Source of the DNA: Bradyrhizobium liaoningense
GTDB taxonomy: Bacteria; Pseudomonadota; Alphaproteobacteria; Rhizobiales; Xanthobacteraceae
Reading direction: 5' to 3'
DNA: 64,000 nucleotides
Assembly (NCBI RefSeq): GCF_018130955.1
Contig: NZ_JAFCJM010000034.1
Span: 22,860 to 86,859 of the forward strand
The notes under the pieces were generated by a model. The model had not been told where the DNA came from. It saw only the letters and a list, made by a program, of their open reading frames with translations, and ran no database searches. Made by a program: the position numbers and the translations under genes. Positions 55,045-64,000 of the stretch are shown in pieces (position 1 is the stretch's first letter; the number at the start of each line of letters is the position of its first letter).

Positions 55045-55767
55045 ATGTCCGTCAAACCGACCAAAGCCATGGTGCTCGCCGCAGGGCTGGGCCTGCGCAT
55101 GCGCCCCCTGACGGAGAAGATGCCAAAGCCTCTGGTTCCGGTGGCCGGTCAGCCGCTGCTCGACCATGTGCTGGACAAGCTCGGCCAGGCCGGCGTCACC
55201 GAAGCGGTCGTGAACGTGCACTATCTGGGCGACCAGATCATCGATCATGTCGCCGCCCGCAAGCTGCCGCACGTGACCATTTCCGACGAGCGCAACCAGG
55301 TGCTCGGCACCGGCGGCGGCGTGGTCAAGGCGCTGCCGCTGCTTGGCGATGCGCCGTTCTACCACGTCAATTCCGATACGCTGTGGATCGATGGCGTCCG
55401 CTCCAATCTGGCGCGGCTCGCCGAGAATTTCGATCCGGCCCGGATGGACATCATGCTCTTGATGGCCCCGACCGCGAGCAGCATCGGCTACAGCGGCCGC
55501 GGCGACTACTCCATGCTGCCGGACGGCACCCTGCGCGCCCGACGGGAGAAGGAGGTGGTGCCGTTCGTCTATGCCGGCGCCGCCATCATGTCGCCGTCGA
55601 TCTTCACCGACGCGCCCAAGGGCGAGTTCTCGCTGACAAAAATGTTCGACCGCGCCAATGAGCAGGACCGGCTGTTCGGCCTGCGGCTCGACGGCCTCTG
55701 GATGCATGTCGGCACCCCCGACGCCGTGCACGCGGCAGAAGAGGCGTATCTGGAGAGCGTGGCGTAA
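55045..55767 (+). CDS. N-acetylmuramate-1-phosphate uridylyltransferase MurU-like nucleotidyltransferase
   Basis: 240 residues. Nucleotidyltransferase signature LAAGLGLRMRPLTEKMPKPLVPV (11-33) with the Arg and Lys that bind nucleotide; Mg-binding Asp in VNSDTLW (about 110). The enzyme family couples UTP to sugar-1-phosphates. The adjacent amgK kinase makes MurNAc-1-phosphate and MurU activates it, giving a peptidoglycan recycling route that bypasses de novo UDP-MurNAc synthesis. The name is from this pairing and similarity. Confidence 0.85.
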   Translation: MSVKPTKAMVLAAGLGLRMRPLTEKMPKPLVPVAGQPLLDHVLDKLGQAGVTEAVVNVHYLGDQIIDHVAARKLPHVTISDERNQVLGTGGGVVKALPLLGDAPFYHVNSDTLWIDGVRSNLARLAENFDPARMDIMLLMAPTASSIGYSGRGDYSMLPDGTLRARREKEVVPFVYAGAAIMSPSIFTDAPKGEFSLTKMFDRANEQDRLFGLRLDGLWMHVGTPDAVHAAEEAYLESVA

Positions 55768-55790
55768 GGGCAGCCACAAACGCCAACGCC

Positions 55791-55880
55791 GTAGGGTGGG
55801 CAAAGCGAAGCGTGCCCACCACTCAATACGGACGCAAGATGAGGTGGGCACGGCGCTAATGCGTCTTTGCCCACCCTACG
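55791..55880. repeat. Palindromic intergenic repeat, family C
   Basis: GTAGGGTGGGCAAAG (55791-55805) and CTTTGCCCACCCTACG (55865-55880) form the outer stem; an inner CGTGCCCACC/GGTGGGCACG pair fills the middle. A half unit of family B follows directly at 55891-55927, so the murU-addB gap is made almost entirely of repeats. Confidence 0.87.
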
Positions 55881-55890
55881 CAGCCTCGAG

Positions 55891-55927
55891 ATTCCGGGTT
55901 CGATGCTTCGCATCGCCCCGGAATGAC
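55891..55927. repeat. Palindromic repeat, family B half unit (copy 3)
   Basis: ATTCCGGGTTCGATGC and GCATCGCCCCGGAATGAC, matching the right half of the copies at 4452-4534 and 37283-37363. The left half is missing. Confidence 0.8.
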
Positions 55928-56001
55928 AGCCGCCCCTTCAGCGCATGACCATTTGAGCATAGCTCCCTATATTGGCGCCTGTTTCCGCGAATCAGGCAGC
56001 C

Positions 56002-59000
56002 ATGCGCGTCTTCAGTGTTCCCGTCTCAGTTCCGTTCCTGCGCACGGTCGTGGCCGCGCTCCTCGACGGCCGGCTCGTCGACGCTTTTGAGGCGCGCAAG
56101 GAGCCGGCGCGGCTTGCGGACGCGACGCTCTATCTGCCGACGCGGCGCGCGATGCGGGTGGTGCGCGAGATTTTTCTCGACGAGATGAAATCGGATGCGG
56201 TCGTGCTGCCGCGCATCGTCGCGCTCGGCGACATCGACGAGGACGAACTCGCCTTCGCCGGCGAAGCCGAACAGTTCTCGGGGGCCGAGCCACTCGATAT
56301 TCCGCCACGGCTTGGCGAGCTCGAACGGCGGCTGACGCTGGCACGGCTGGTTGCGGCCTGGGCCAAGGGTCCTGTGCTGGCGCCGCTCGTGGTCGGCGGG
56401 CCCGCCTCGACGCTGGCGCTCGCTTCAGACCTTGCACGGCTGATCGACGACATGGTGACGCGCGGCGTCGACTGGGGCGCGCTCGATGGCCTCGTGCCTG
56501 ATAATCTCGATCAATACTGGCAGCACTCGCTCGAATTCTTGCGCATCGCGAAAATCGCCTGGCCCGCTCATCTCGCCGAGATCGGCCGGATCGAGCCGGC
56601 CGCACGGCGCGACCAGTTGATCGCGGCCGAAGCGAAGCGCCTGACCGCGCATCCCGCAGGCCCCGTGATCGCCGCCGGCTCGACCGGTTCGATGCCGGCC
56701 ACCGCAAAATTTTTGCAGGCCGTCGCCTCGCTGCCAAACGGCGCGGTGGTGTTGCCGGGGCTCGACACCGATCTCGACGAGGACGCCTGGCGGGTCATCG
56801 GCGGCAGCAGGGACCTGCTTGATATCACCGAGCATCCAGCCTCGAACCATCCGCAATATGCGATGCACGGCCTGCTGCAGCGTTTTGGCATCAAGCGCGG
56901 CGACGTCGAGATCTTGGAGCCGCCTGCACCGCATGGACGCGATCTCCTCGCCTCCGAATCGATGCGGCCGTCTAGTGCGACCGAGAAGTGGCACGACCGG
57001 TTGAAGCAGCCTGACGTGGCCGCAAAGGTTGCCGGCGGCATGACCGGCCTCTCCGTCGTCGAGGCGCCCAACCCGGAAATGGAAGCGCTCGCGATCGCGA
57101 TCGCGATGCGCGAGGCGCGGCATCTCGACAAATCGGCCGCGCTGGTGACGCCGGATCGCGCGCTGGCGCGGCGCGTGATGGCGGCGCTGGCGCGCTGGAA
57201 TCTCTCGTTCGACGATTCCGGCGGCGACGTGCTGATGGAAACGCCTGCCGGCGTCTTTGCGCGCCTTGCGGCGGAAGCAGCAACCAAGGGATTGGAGCCG
57301 CCGACGCTGCTGGCGCTGTTGAAGCATCCGCTGTGCCGGCTGGGTAGCACGCCGGGTGCATGGAAGAACGCGATCGAAGGGCTGGAACTCGCGGTGTTGC
57401 GCGGGACCCGGCCGCCCGCCGGCACCGCCGGCCTGTTGCGCGAATTCACGCGCTTCCGCGAAGAGCTGGGCAAATTGTGGCGCGAGGAAGCTTCCGCGCT
57501 GCATCGGACCGAGCCCCGCGCGCGCCTGAAGGCCGAAGACCTCGATCGCATCCAGGCGCTGATCGCGGCCCTGCAAACGGCGCTGGCGCCGATCGAAAAT
57601 CTCGCATCGTCAAAGCCGTATGATTTCGCCGAGCTTGCGCATCGTCATCGCGAAATCCTGATCGCATTGTCGCGCGACGAGCACGGCATCCCGCTCGCCT
57701 TCGAGGAGCGCGAGGGGTTGGCGCTCGCGGCCGCCTTCGACGATCTCTTGCGCGGCGAGGTCAGGAGCGGGCTGATGGTCCCGCTCTCGGACTATCCGGA
57801 CGTGTTCCAGACCGCGTTCGGCGATCGCGCGGTGCGCCGGGGCGACAAGCCGGGAGCGCGACTGCACATCTACGGCCCGCTGGAATCGCGTTTGATGCAG
57901 GCCGACCGCATCATCGTCGGTGGCCTGATCGAAGGTGTGTGGCCGCCCGCGCCGCGCATCGATCCCTGGCTCAGCCGTCCCATGCGGCATGAGCTTGGCC
58001 TCGACCTGCCGGAGCGGCGCATCGGCCTCTCCGCCCACGACTTTGCACAACTGCTCGGTGCCGATGAAGTGATCCTCACCCATTCCGCCAAGGCCGGCGG
58101 CGCGCCGGCGGTGGCCTCACGCTTCCTGCATCGGCTCGAGGCAGTGGCAGGCGATGCGCGCTGGAAAGAGGCTGTGCGCACGGGCGAGAAATATGTCGCC
58201 TACGCGCACGAGCTTGACCGGCCACACGAGACGACGCCGATCAAGCAGCCGGAGCCGCGGCCGCCGCGCGCGACGCGGCCACTCAAAATGTCGGTCACCG
58301 CGATCGAGGACTGGCTGCGCGATCCCTACACGATCTACGCAAAGTATATTTTACGGCTGGATGCGCTCGATCCCGTCGACATGCCGCTCTCGGCCGCCGA
58401 CCGCGGCTCGGCCATTCACGAAGCCCTTGGTGAGTTCACCGAGAAGTTTGCCGACCGCCTGCCGCCCGATCCCGCGCGCGCGTTGCGCGAGATCGGCGAA
58501 AAACACTTTGCGCCGCTGATGGAGCGGCCGGAAGCCCGCGCCCTGTGGTGGCCGCGATTCCAGCGCATCGCGCGCTGGTTCGGCGAATGGGAGACCGCGC
58601 GGCGCGACGCGATCGAGACGATCAACGCGGAAACCCGCGGCGAGATATCGATCCAGCTCGACAATGAGCGCGCCTTCCGTCTCTCCGCGCGCGCCGACCG
58701 CATCGAGCGGCGGCAGGGCGGAGGCTATGCCATTCTCGACTACAAGACGGGCCAGCCACCGACCGGCAAGCAGGTCCGTATGGGCCTGTCGCCACAGCTC
58801 ACGCTGGAAGCCGCGATTTTGCGCGAGGGCGGCTTTCCCGACATCGATGCGGGTTCGTCCGTCAGCCAGCTCGTCTATGTCCGTCTCAGCGGCAACAACC
58901 CGCCGGGCGAGGAGCGCATCCTCGAATTGAAGATCAAGCCGGGCGACACGCCGCAGCCGCCGGACACGGCCGCCGCCGAGGCGCGCTGCAAGCTGGAGGC

Positions 59001-59145
59001 GCTCATCCGCGCCTTCGAGGACGAGAACCAGGCCTACACCTCCCTGAACCTGCCGATGTGGACCAACCGCTACGGCGCCTACGACGATCTCGCCCGCATC
59101 AAGGAATGGTCCGCGGCCGGCGGGTTGGGGATCGAGGAATGGTGA
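56002..59145 (+). CDS. addB: Double-strand break repair protein AddB
   Basis: 1047 residues from the ATG at 56002 (MRVFSVPVSVPFLRTVV); an upstream in-frame start at 55972 is not needed. The long helicase-like N-terminal region lacks a clear Walker A, as usual in alphaproteobacterial AddB. The C-terminal RecB-like nuclease motif is present: SIHEALGEFTEKF (about 820) and AILDYKTGQPPTGKQ (about 910-925), with Asp and Lys that bind metal. AddB with AddA replaces RecBCD, processing broken DNA ends for RecA. It overlaps addA by 7 bases. Confidence 0.93.
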   Translation: MRVFSVPVSVPFLRTVVAALLDGRLVDAFEARKEPARLADATLYLPTRRAMRVVREIFLDEMKSDAVVLPRIVALGDIDEDELAFAGEAEQFSGAEPLDIPPRLGELERRLTLARLVAAWAKGPVLAPLVVGGPASTLALASDLARLIDDMVTRGVDWGALDGLVPDNLDQYWQHSLEFLRIAKIAWPAHLAEIGRIEPAARRDQLIAAEAKRLTAHPAGPVIAAGSTGSMPATAKFLQAVASLPNGAVVLPGLDTDLDEDAWRVIGGSRDLLDITEHPASNHPQYAMHGLLQRFGIKRGDVEILEPPAPHGRDLLASESMRPSSATEKWHDRLKQPDVAAKVAGGMTGLSVVEAPNPEMEALAIAIAMREARHLDKSAALVTPDRALARRVMAALARWNLSFDDSGGDVLMETPAGVFARLAAEAATKGLEPPTLLALLKHPLCRLGSTPGAWKNAIEGLELAVLRGTRPPAGTAGLLREFTRFREELGKLWREEASALHRTEPRARLKAEDLDRIQALIAALQTALAPIENLASSKPYDFAELAHRHREILIALSRDEHGIPLAFEEREGLALAAAFDDLLRGEVRSGLMVPLSDYPDVFQTAFGDRAVRRGDKPGARLHIYGPLESRLMQADRIIVGGLIEGVWPPAPRIDPWLSRPMRHELGLDLPERRIGLSAHDFAQLLGADEVILTHSAKAGGAPAVASRFLHRLEAVAGDARWKEAVRTGEKYVAYAHELDRPHETTPIKQPEPRPPRATRPLKMSVTAIEDWLRDPYTIYAKYILRLDALDPVDMPLSAADRGSAIHEALGEFTEKFADRLPPDPARALREIGEKHFAPLMERPEARALWWPRFQRIARWFGEWETARRDAIETINAETRGEISIQLDNERAFRLSARADRIERRQGGGYAILDYKTGQPPTGKQVRMGLSPQLTLEAAILREGGFPDIDAGSSVSQLVYVRLSGNNPPGEERILELKIKPGDTPQPPDTAAAEARCKLEALIRAFEDENQAYTSLNLPMWTNRYGAYDDLARIKEWSAAGGLGIEEW

Positions 59146-62100
59146 AAGCGCCCCGCCCCATCCCCGATGCCGTGCGCGCGACGCAGGCGCGCGCCTCGGA
59201 CCCGACCGCATCGGCCTTCGTGTCGGCCAATGCCGGCTCGGGCAAGACCCATGTGCTGGTGCAGCGGGTGATCCGCCTGCTGCTCGCAGGCGTGCCGCCG
59301 GAAAAGATTCTTTGCATCACCTTCACCAAGGCGGCGGCGGCCAACATGGCCGAGCGCGTGTTCACCACGCTCGGCCACTGGGTGACGCTGGATGACACCG
59401 CGCTCGACGGCGCGATCCGCGCGGCCGGGGTTCCGCATCCGAATGCAAAGATGCGGCGCGAGGCGCGAAAGCTGTTCGCCTGCGCGCTGGAGACGCCGGG
59501 CGGCTTGAAGGTGCAGACCATCCACGCGCTCTGCACCCGCCTGCTCCAGCAGTTTCCGTTCGAGGCCAACGTGCCGGCGCGCTTTGCCGTCATCGACGAG
59601 CGCGACCAGACCGACATGATGGAGCGCGCCAATTTGAAGGTGCTGCTGGAGGCCGCGCGCGCCCCCGAGAGCGTCACCGGCCGCGCGCTGCTGACCGCGA
59701 TGGCGAGCGCCGCCGACGTGACGTTCAAGGAGGTCGTGCGCGAGGCCTGTCTCAGCCGCGACCATTTCATGGCCTGGACGGACCAGGCCGGCAGCGCGGA
59801 AGCGGCCGCAGCGCAGATGTCATCCGTGCTTGGCGTTGATGCCAACGACCGCATCGAGGACATCGAGACCGAGATCTTGGATGGGCCGTTCCTGCCGCGC
59901 GCCCGCTGGGACGATATCGCCTTCGCGCTGGACGATGGTGCCGCATCCGACAAGACCCAGGCGGACCGGCTCCGCGAAGCAAAAATCTTCTCCGGCGCCG
60001 CGCAGGTCGACGCTTATCTCAGCGTCTTCCTCACTGACGAGAAGCAGCCGCGCAAGGCGGTAGTCACCAAGAGGTTCGGCGACCACAATCCATCCGTGGC
60101 GCGCCTGTTCGAGGCAGAGGCGCAGCGCCTCACGGCCCTGATCGAACAGCGCCGCGCGGTCACGGTCCGCGACCGCACCGCGGCGCTGCTGCATATCGCA
60201 ACGGCCGCGGCCGCAAACTACCGGCGCGAGAAGCAGGAGCGCGGGCTGCTCGACTATGACGACCTGATCGACAAGACGTTGTCGATGCTGGACCGCATCT
60301 CGTCGGGCTGGGTGCATTACAAGCTCGACCGCGGCGTCGATCACGTCTTGATCGACGAGGCTCAGGACACCAGCCCGCGACAATGGGACATCGTCGCGCA
60401 TATCATCTCCGAATTCACCGCCGGTGCCGGGGCGCGCGAGGGGCTGAACCGGACGGTCTTCGCCGTCGGCGACGAAAAACAGTCGATCTTCTCGTTCCAG
60501 GGCGCTGCACCCCACGAGTTCGACCAGAGGCGGCGCGAGCTGCATCGCAAGTTCACCGCCGCCGGACTGAAATTCGATCCTGTTGCCTTCACCTATTCGT
60601 TCCGCTCAGGCGCGACGATTTTGCATTCGGTCGATCACGTGTTCCGTGAGCCGGAGATCTACAAGAGCATCCACTCGATCGATATCGGCCATCCCCTGCA
60701 CAATGCGCTCGCCGATGCCGGGCCGAGCCTGATCGAGCTCTGGGATCTCGCTGTCGCCGACGACAGGCAGGACATCGAGGGCTGGCGCGCGCCGTTCGAT
60801 GGCGTCTCCGTCACCAGTCCGGAAGTGAAACTCGCCCGCCGCATCCAGGCCGAGATCAGGCGGCTGGTCGAGAGCGGCACGCTGACGGGGCACGACGGCG
60901 AACGCCGGCCGCTCCGCTATGGCGATATGCTGATCCTGGTACGGCGGCGCGGCAACGCATTCGACGCGGTCATCCAGGCGCTGAAGCACGCCGGCATCCC
61001 GGTCGCCGGCGCCGACCGGCTAAAGCTCACCGAGCACATCGGAATCATCGATTTGATGAATCTGGCCGATGCGCTGCTGCTGCCGCAGGACGACCTCGCG
61101 CTCGCGGTGGCGCTGAAGAGCCCGCTGTTCGGCCTCGACGACGACGACCTGTTTGCGATCGGCTGGGGCCGCAAGGGCTCGCTGCGCCGCGCGCTCGGCG
61201 ATCATGCCGCGACGCACGAAAAATTCGCGGCCGCGTTGCGCCGTCTCGAAGCCTGCGAGGCGCGCGCCCGCGCCGAGACGCCGTTCGCGTTCTATGCCTG
61301 GCTGCTCGGCGGCGATGGCGGGCGGGCTCGCATCCTGCGCCGGCTCGGCCACGAAGCCAACGACGCGCTCGACGAGTTCCTTGAACTCGCGCTGAACTAC
61401 GAGCGCAAGGCGCCGGCCTCGCTGCAGGGTTTCATGGCCTGGCTGCGCTCGGCCGACACCGAAGTGAAGCGCGACATGGAGATCTCGCGCGACGAGGTCC
61501 GCGTGATGACCGTGCACGGCGCCAAGGGCCTGGAGGCCTCCGTCGTGTTCATGGTCGACACCACGTCGTCGCCCTCGGACACACAGCGGCTGCGGCTGAT
61601 CCAGGTGCCGCGCGGCAATGGCGGCGAGGTCGTGGTCTGGGCCGGCCGCAAGGCGGACGATCCAAAACCCGTGATCGACGCGCGAACCGCAATGCTGGCC
61701 GAGACCGAGGACGAATATCGCCGCCTGCTCTATGTCGCGATGACGCGCGCCGCCGACCGGCTGATCGTCGGCGGCTGCATGCCCGGCAACATGAAAACAG
61801 TCCGCAAGCTCAGCTGGTACGATCTGATCGACACCGGGCTCACCGGCTCGGGCCTCGACAAGCAGACGATCGAGACGCCGCTCGGCAAGGTGACGCGATT
61901 CGCGCGGCCGGAGGACGTCGCCGCCCTCGGCGTGCCGACGGCCGCGGCCGACGAACACATTGAGCTGCCGTCATGGCTGCGGACATCAGCGCCACGCGAA
62001 TCGTTGGATGACGATCTGGTCCGCCCCTCCGGCCAAAGCGCCGAGGAGGGCCGCACGGTCCGCAGCGGCGAATCGGTCCAGTCCCGCACGCTGGCGCTGC

Positions 62101-62648
62101 AGCGCGGCACGCTGGTGCACCGCCTGCTGCAGTCGCTGCCCGATGTCGCCTCCGAACGGCGGCGCGAGGCGGCGCGCAGCTTCCTCTTGCGCAACGCAGC
62201 AGACTGGCCGGAGCCCGAGCGGCAGGCGCTGGCCGAAAAAGTGCTCGCCCTGATCTCCGACCCCCGCTTTGCGGCGGTGTTCGCCGCGGGTAGCCGCGCC
62301 GAGGTCGCAATCGTCGGCCGGCTGGAACGCCCCAGCCGCCCGCCCGCGCTGGTGTCCGGCCAGATCGACCGGCTGGTGGTGACTGCCAACGAGGTCCTGA
62401 TCGTCGATTTCAAGACCAACCAGACCGTACCCAAAACGCCCGTCGAGGCGCCGGCCGTCTATGTCCGGCAGCTGGCGCTCTACCGTGCCGTGCTTGCCAG
62501 GCTTTATCCCCAGACGCCGATCCGGGCCGCCCTGCTCTGGACCGAGGCCCTTGAATATATGGAGATTTCAGCCTCCGCGCTGAACGCGGCACTGGCATCC
62601 CTTCATCTCGGCGTGAGCGTCCTTGACCCGGCAAGGACCCGTTCATAG
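59139..62648 (+). CDS. addA: Double-strand break repair helicase AddA
   Basis: 1169 residues from the ATG at 59139 (MVKAPRPIPDAV), overlapping the addB stop by 7 bases. UvrD-type helicase motifs: Walker A ANAGSGKT (30-37), Q-motif region DPTASAFVSA, motif II LIDEAQDTSP (about 405), motif III VFAVGDEKQSIFSFQGA, motif V VMTVHGAKGLEA, motif VI LLYVAMTRAADRL. The C-terminal PD-(D/E)xK nuclease has LIVDFKTNQTVP. It is the ATP-driven partner of AddB at double-strand breaks. Confidence 0.95.
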   Translation: MVKAPRPIPDAVRATQARASDPTASAFVSANAGSGKTHVLVQRVIRLLLAGVPPEKILCITFTKAAAANMAERVFTTLGHWVTLDDTALDGAIRAAGVPHPNAKMRREARKLFACALETPGGLKVQTIHALCTRLLQQFPFEANVPARFAVIDERDQTDMMERANLKVLLEAARAPESVTGRALLTAMASAADVTFKEVVREACLSRDHFMAWTDQAGSAEAAAAQMSSVLGVDANDRIEDIETEILDGPFLPRARWDDIAFALDDGAASDKTQADRLREAKIFSGAAQVDAYLSVFLTDEKQPRKAVVTKRFGDHNPSVARLFEAEAQRLTALIEQRRAVTVRDRTAALLHIATAAAANYRREKQERGLLDYDDLIDKTLSMLDRISSGWVHYKLDRGVDHVLIDEAQDTSPRQWDIVAHIISEFTAGAGAREGLNRTVFAVGDEKQSIFSFQGAAPHEFDQRRRELHRKFTAAGLKFDPVAFTYSFRSGATILHSVDHVFREPEIYKSIHSIDIGHPLHNALADAGPSLIELWDLAVADDRQDIEGWRAPFDGVSVTSPEVKLARRIQAEIRRLVESGTLTGHDGERRPLRYGDMLILVRRRGNAFDAVIQALKHAGIPVAGADRLKLTEHIGIIDLMNLADALLLPQDDLALAVALKSPLFGLDDDDLFAIGWGRKGSLRRALGDHAATHEKFAAALRRLEACEARARAETPFAFYAWLLGGDGGRARILRRLGHEANDALDEFLELALNYERKAPASLQGFMAWLRSADTEVKRDMEISRDEVRVMTVHGAKGLEASVVFMVDTTSSPSDTQRLRLIQVPRGNGGEVVVWAGRKADDPKPVIDARTAMLAETEDEYRRLLYVAMTRAADRLIVGGCMPGNMKTVRKLSWYDLIDTGLTGSGLDKQTIETPLGKVTRFARPEDVAALGVPTAAADEHIELPSWLRTSAPRESLDDDLVRPSGQSAEEGRTVRSGESVQSRTLALQRGTLVHRLLQSLPDVASERRREAARSFLLRNAADWPEPERQALAEKVLALISDPRFAAVFAAGSRAEVAIVGRLERPSRPPALVSGQIDRLVVTANEVLIVDFKTNQTVPKTPVEAPAVYVRQLALYRAVLARLYPQTPIRAALLWTEALEYMEISASALNAALASLHLGVSVLDPARTRS

Positions 62649-62716
62649 GTTGGCTGCATGATCCCGGGCGCGATTCCACGTCGCGCCTTTTCCTTCAACC
62701 GAACGAGGTAACTCCA

Positions 62717-63037
62717 ATGGCCGTTAGCAAGGTCTCTGACGCCGATTTCGAAGCCCAGGTGCTCAAGGCGGACGGCCCGGTCGTCGTCGATTTCTGGGCC
62801 GAGTGGTGCGGCCCCTGCCGCATGATCGCACCCGCCCTCGACGAGATCGCCGGCGCGATGGGCGACAAGGTCAAGATCGTGAAGCTCAACGTCGACGAGA
62901 GCCCGAAGACCGCCTCGAAGTATGGCGTGATGTCGATCCCGACACTGATGATCTTCAAGGGCGGCGAGATGGCCTCCCGCCAGGTCGGCGCTGCGCCGAA
63001 GGCAAAACTCCAGCAGTGGATCACCGCCTCGGTCTGA
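62717..63037 (+). CDS. trxA: Thioredoxin
   Basis: 106 residues. Active-site WCGPC with Cys31 and Cys34, Asp25 in VVVDFWAEW, and cis-Pro in SIPTLMIF. Classic cytosolic thioredoxin 1, the electron donor for reductases and peroxide defences. It follows addA by 68 bases, an arrangement that I recall from other alphaproteobacteria, and it ends at a strong terminator. Confidence 0.97.
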   Translation: MAVSKVSDADFEAQVLKADGPVVVDFWAEWCGPCRMIAPALDEIAGAMGDKVKIVKLNVDESPKTASKYGVMSIPTLMIFKGGEMASRQVGAAPKAKLQQWITASV

Positions 63038-63065
63038 TCCGAACTGCAACGACGAGAATGTTTGG

Positions 63066-63096
63066 AACGGCCGGCATCACGCCGGCCGTTTTGTTT
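63066..63096 (+). terminator. Intrinsic terminator after trxA
   Basis: AACGGCCGGC (63066-63075), loop ATCAC, GCCGGCCGTT (63081-63090), then TTGTTTT. Ten perfect pairs. The complementary strand starts with the AA of the stem and would also serve the convergent phosphoesterase gene. Confidence 0.92.
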
Positions 63097-63840
63097 TCAG
63101 GGTTTAATCCAGCCCGTCGCCAGCGCGTTGGCGAGCTCAGGTTGATTATTGCGGCGGGCGAGCGCGGCCATCGTCTCGTGATCATAGGCGATGTGGCGGA
63201 ACGTCACCTGCCAGCCGCCATTGGCAAATTCGAGGATCGCATAGCGCGCATGCGGCGTGCCGGCTTCGACGACGTGCGGATAGGGATGGATGTCGCGATA
63301 GCCGGGACTGCCGACGCTGCCGGGATTGACGATCAGCCTTTTATCGCGAAGCCGGACCGCGCGCGCCAGATGGGTGTGTGCGCAGAGGATCAGGGATTGC
63401 GTGATGCCTTTTGCGAATTGCTCGATCCGGTCGAGCGGCGATAGCGCGACGGTGCCGTCCGGATGCACGGTGTCGAGCCAGTAGACCTCGTCATTCTCCG
63501 GCGTCGCGTGGCACAGGAAGACCTGGTCACGAAAGACGCGCGTCATCGGCTGTGCACGCAGCCAGTCGAGATGCGGGCTTTCCAGCTGCGCGTGCGCCGG
63601 ACGATCCCACGAGCCCATCTTCTCGGGCGGACGGTCGAGCAGATAGCGATCATGGTTGCCGAGCACATGCACGGCGTCGAGCGCCATCAGGCTGTCGATC
63701 GTGCGCCGCGCATCGAGCGGGCCGCTCAGCATATCGCCGAGATTGACGATGTCCTTGACGCCGTGGGCGCGGATGTCGGCGATCACAGCCTCCAGCGCCA
63801 GATAGTTTCCGTGCACGTCGGCAATCGCGGCAAAACGCAT
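63097..63840 (-). CDS. Calcineurin-like metallophosphoesterase (YfcE/MJ0936-type)
   Basis: 247 residues from the ATG at 63840, chosen over the ATG at 63846 because the AGGAA upstream then has proper spacing. Metal ligands of the family: Asp7 and His9 (IADVHGN), Asp in NLGDMLSGP (about 36), GNHD (about 61-64), His in LCHATPEND, and HTHLARAV with the final His pair. No signal peptide. These enzymes hydrolyse phosphodiesters such as cyclic nucleotides or act on protein phosphates; the substrate is unknown. Confidence 0.88.
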   Translation of the reverse strand: MRFAAIADVHGNYLALEAVIADIRAHGVKDIVNLGDMLSGPLDARRTIDSLMALDAVHVLGNHDRYLLDRPPEKMGSWDRPAHAQLESPHLDWLRAQPMTRVFRDQVFLCHATPENDEVYWLDTVHPDGTVALSPLDRIEQFAKGITQSLILCAHTHLARAVRLRDKRLIVNPGSVGSPGYRDIHPYPHVVEAGTPHARYAILEFANGGWQVTFRHIAYDHETMAALARRNNQPELANALATGWIKP

Positions 63841-63853
63841 GGTCATTTCCTGT

Positions 63854-63933
63854 AGCCCGGATGGAGCGAAGCGTAATCCGGGGCCCTATCACTTGTGGCA
63901 CGATCCCGGATTGCGCTTCGCTCCATCCGGGCT
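63854..63933. repeat. Palindromic intergenic repeat, family D
   Basis: AGCCCGGATGGAGCGAAGCG on the left and CGCTTCGCTCCATCCGGGCT on the right form a perfect 20-bp stem, with ATCCGG/CCGGAT pairs inside. It is the most perfect of the four families. No gene is seen in the remaining 65 bases to the window end. Confidence 0.9.
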
Positions 63934-64000
63934 TCTGTAACGGGCCTTGGTTAGTCAATCCCTTTTTGCGTCATCCTCTCGCCGGGTACTTGCTTCTGTA

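Overview
The window is a chromosomal segment of a high-GC alphaproteobacterium, almost certainly Bradyrhizobium or a very close relative. The best single evidence is an Irr protein of exactly 163 residues with a Cys29-Pro30 heme motif and His117-119. A Fur/Mur-type regulator, the lnt-phrR pair, fused TsaE-AmgK, a DivL-type kinase with Tyr in place of the phospho-acceptor His, and AddAB in place of RecBCD all agree. Several families of long palindromic intergenic repeats typical of such genomes are present. No rRNA, tRNA, CRISPR array, prophage or intact insertion sequence was recognised; most of the window is core genome.

Layout. 1-8.8 kb: a partial universal-stress gene, a NifU/Nfu scaffold, a small exported protein, then tsaB-rimI-fur, a HAD hydrolase and the miaB-phoH-ybeY-corC-lnt run. 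10.4-13 kb: phrR, an M20 peptidase in the place where metK sits in some rhizobia, and trmB. 13.2-14.3 kb: a DUF2336 gene on the minus strand. 14.4-25 kb: a structured leader with an intrinsic terminator, then rimP-nusA-ylxR-infB-rbfA-truB-rpsO and, behind a terminator and a strongly folded 350-base spacer, pnp. 25-28.4 kb: divergent katG/oxyR. 28.4-33.6 kb: a more accessory stretch (GNAT, exported proteins, GST, an exported flavodoxin, an autotransporter). 33.7-37.2 kb: fabA-fabB-fabI, divergent from irr. 37.4-45.9 kb: SH3 protein, D-2-hydroxyacid dehydrogenase, MoeB/ThiF-like enzyme, a trypsin-fold protein that has lost its catalytic His, gamma-glutamyltransferase, an orphan ParA, a GNAT gene broken by one stop codon, and mutM. 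46-50.3 kb: ubiE-ubiB, then coaBC and dut. 50.5-64 kb: divL, tsaE-amgK, a PilZ protein, murU, addB-addA, trxA and a phosphoesterase.

How the parts connect. Iron and peroxide control is concentrated here: fur, irr, oxyR and katG. The irr promoter carries TGCATC repeats over its -35 element, and the irr and katG upstream regions share the same 13-base dyad TAGAACCACTCTA. Three t6A-related functions (tsaB, tsaE) and rimI are present, and amgK with murU forms a peptidoglycan recycling pair.

Most interesting locus: coaBC (48403-49842) encodes a CoA-biosynthesis enzyme with an N-terminal FitA/VapB-like ribbon-helix-helix domain. Two tandem perfect dyads (TGATTGC-N3-GCAATCA and TGATAGC-N3-GCTATCA) lie just upstream, and the second contains what I recall as the FitA operator half-site. 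This looks like an antitoxin-type DNA-binding module captured by a metabolic enzyme that may sense and control its own synthesis.
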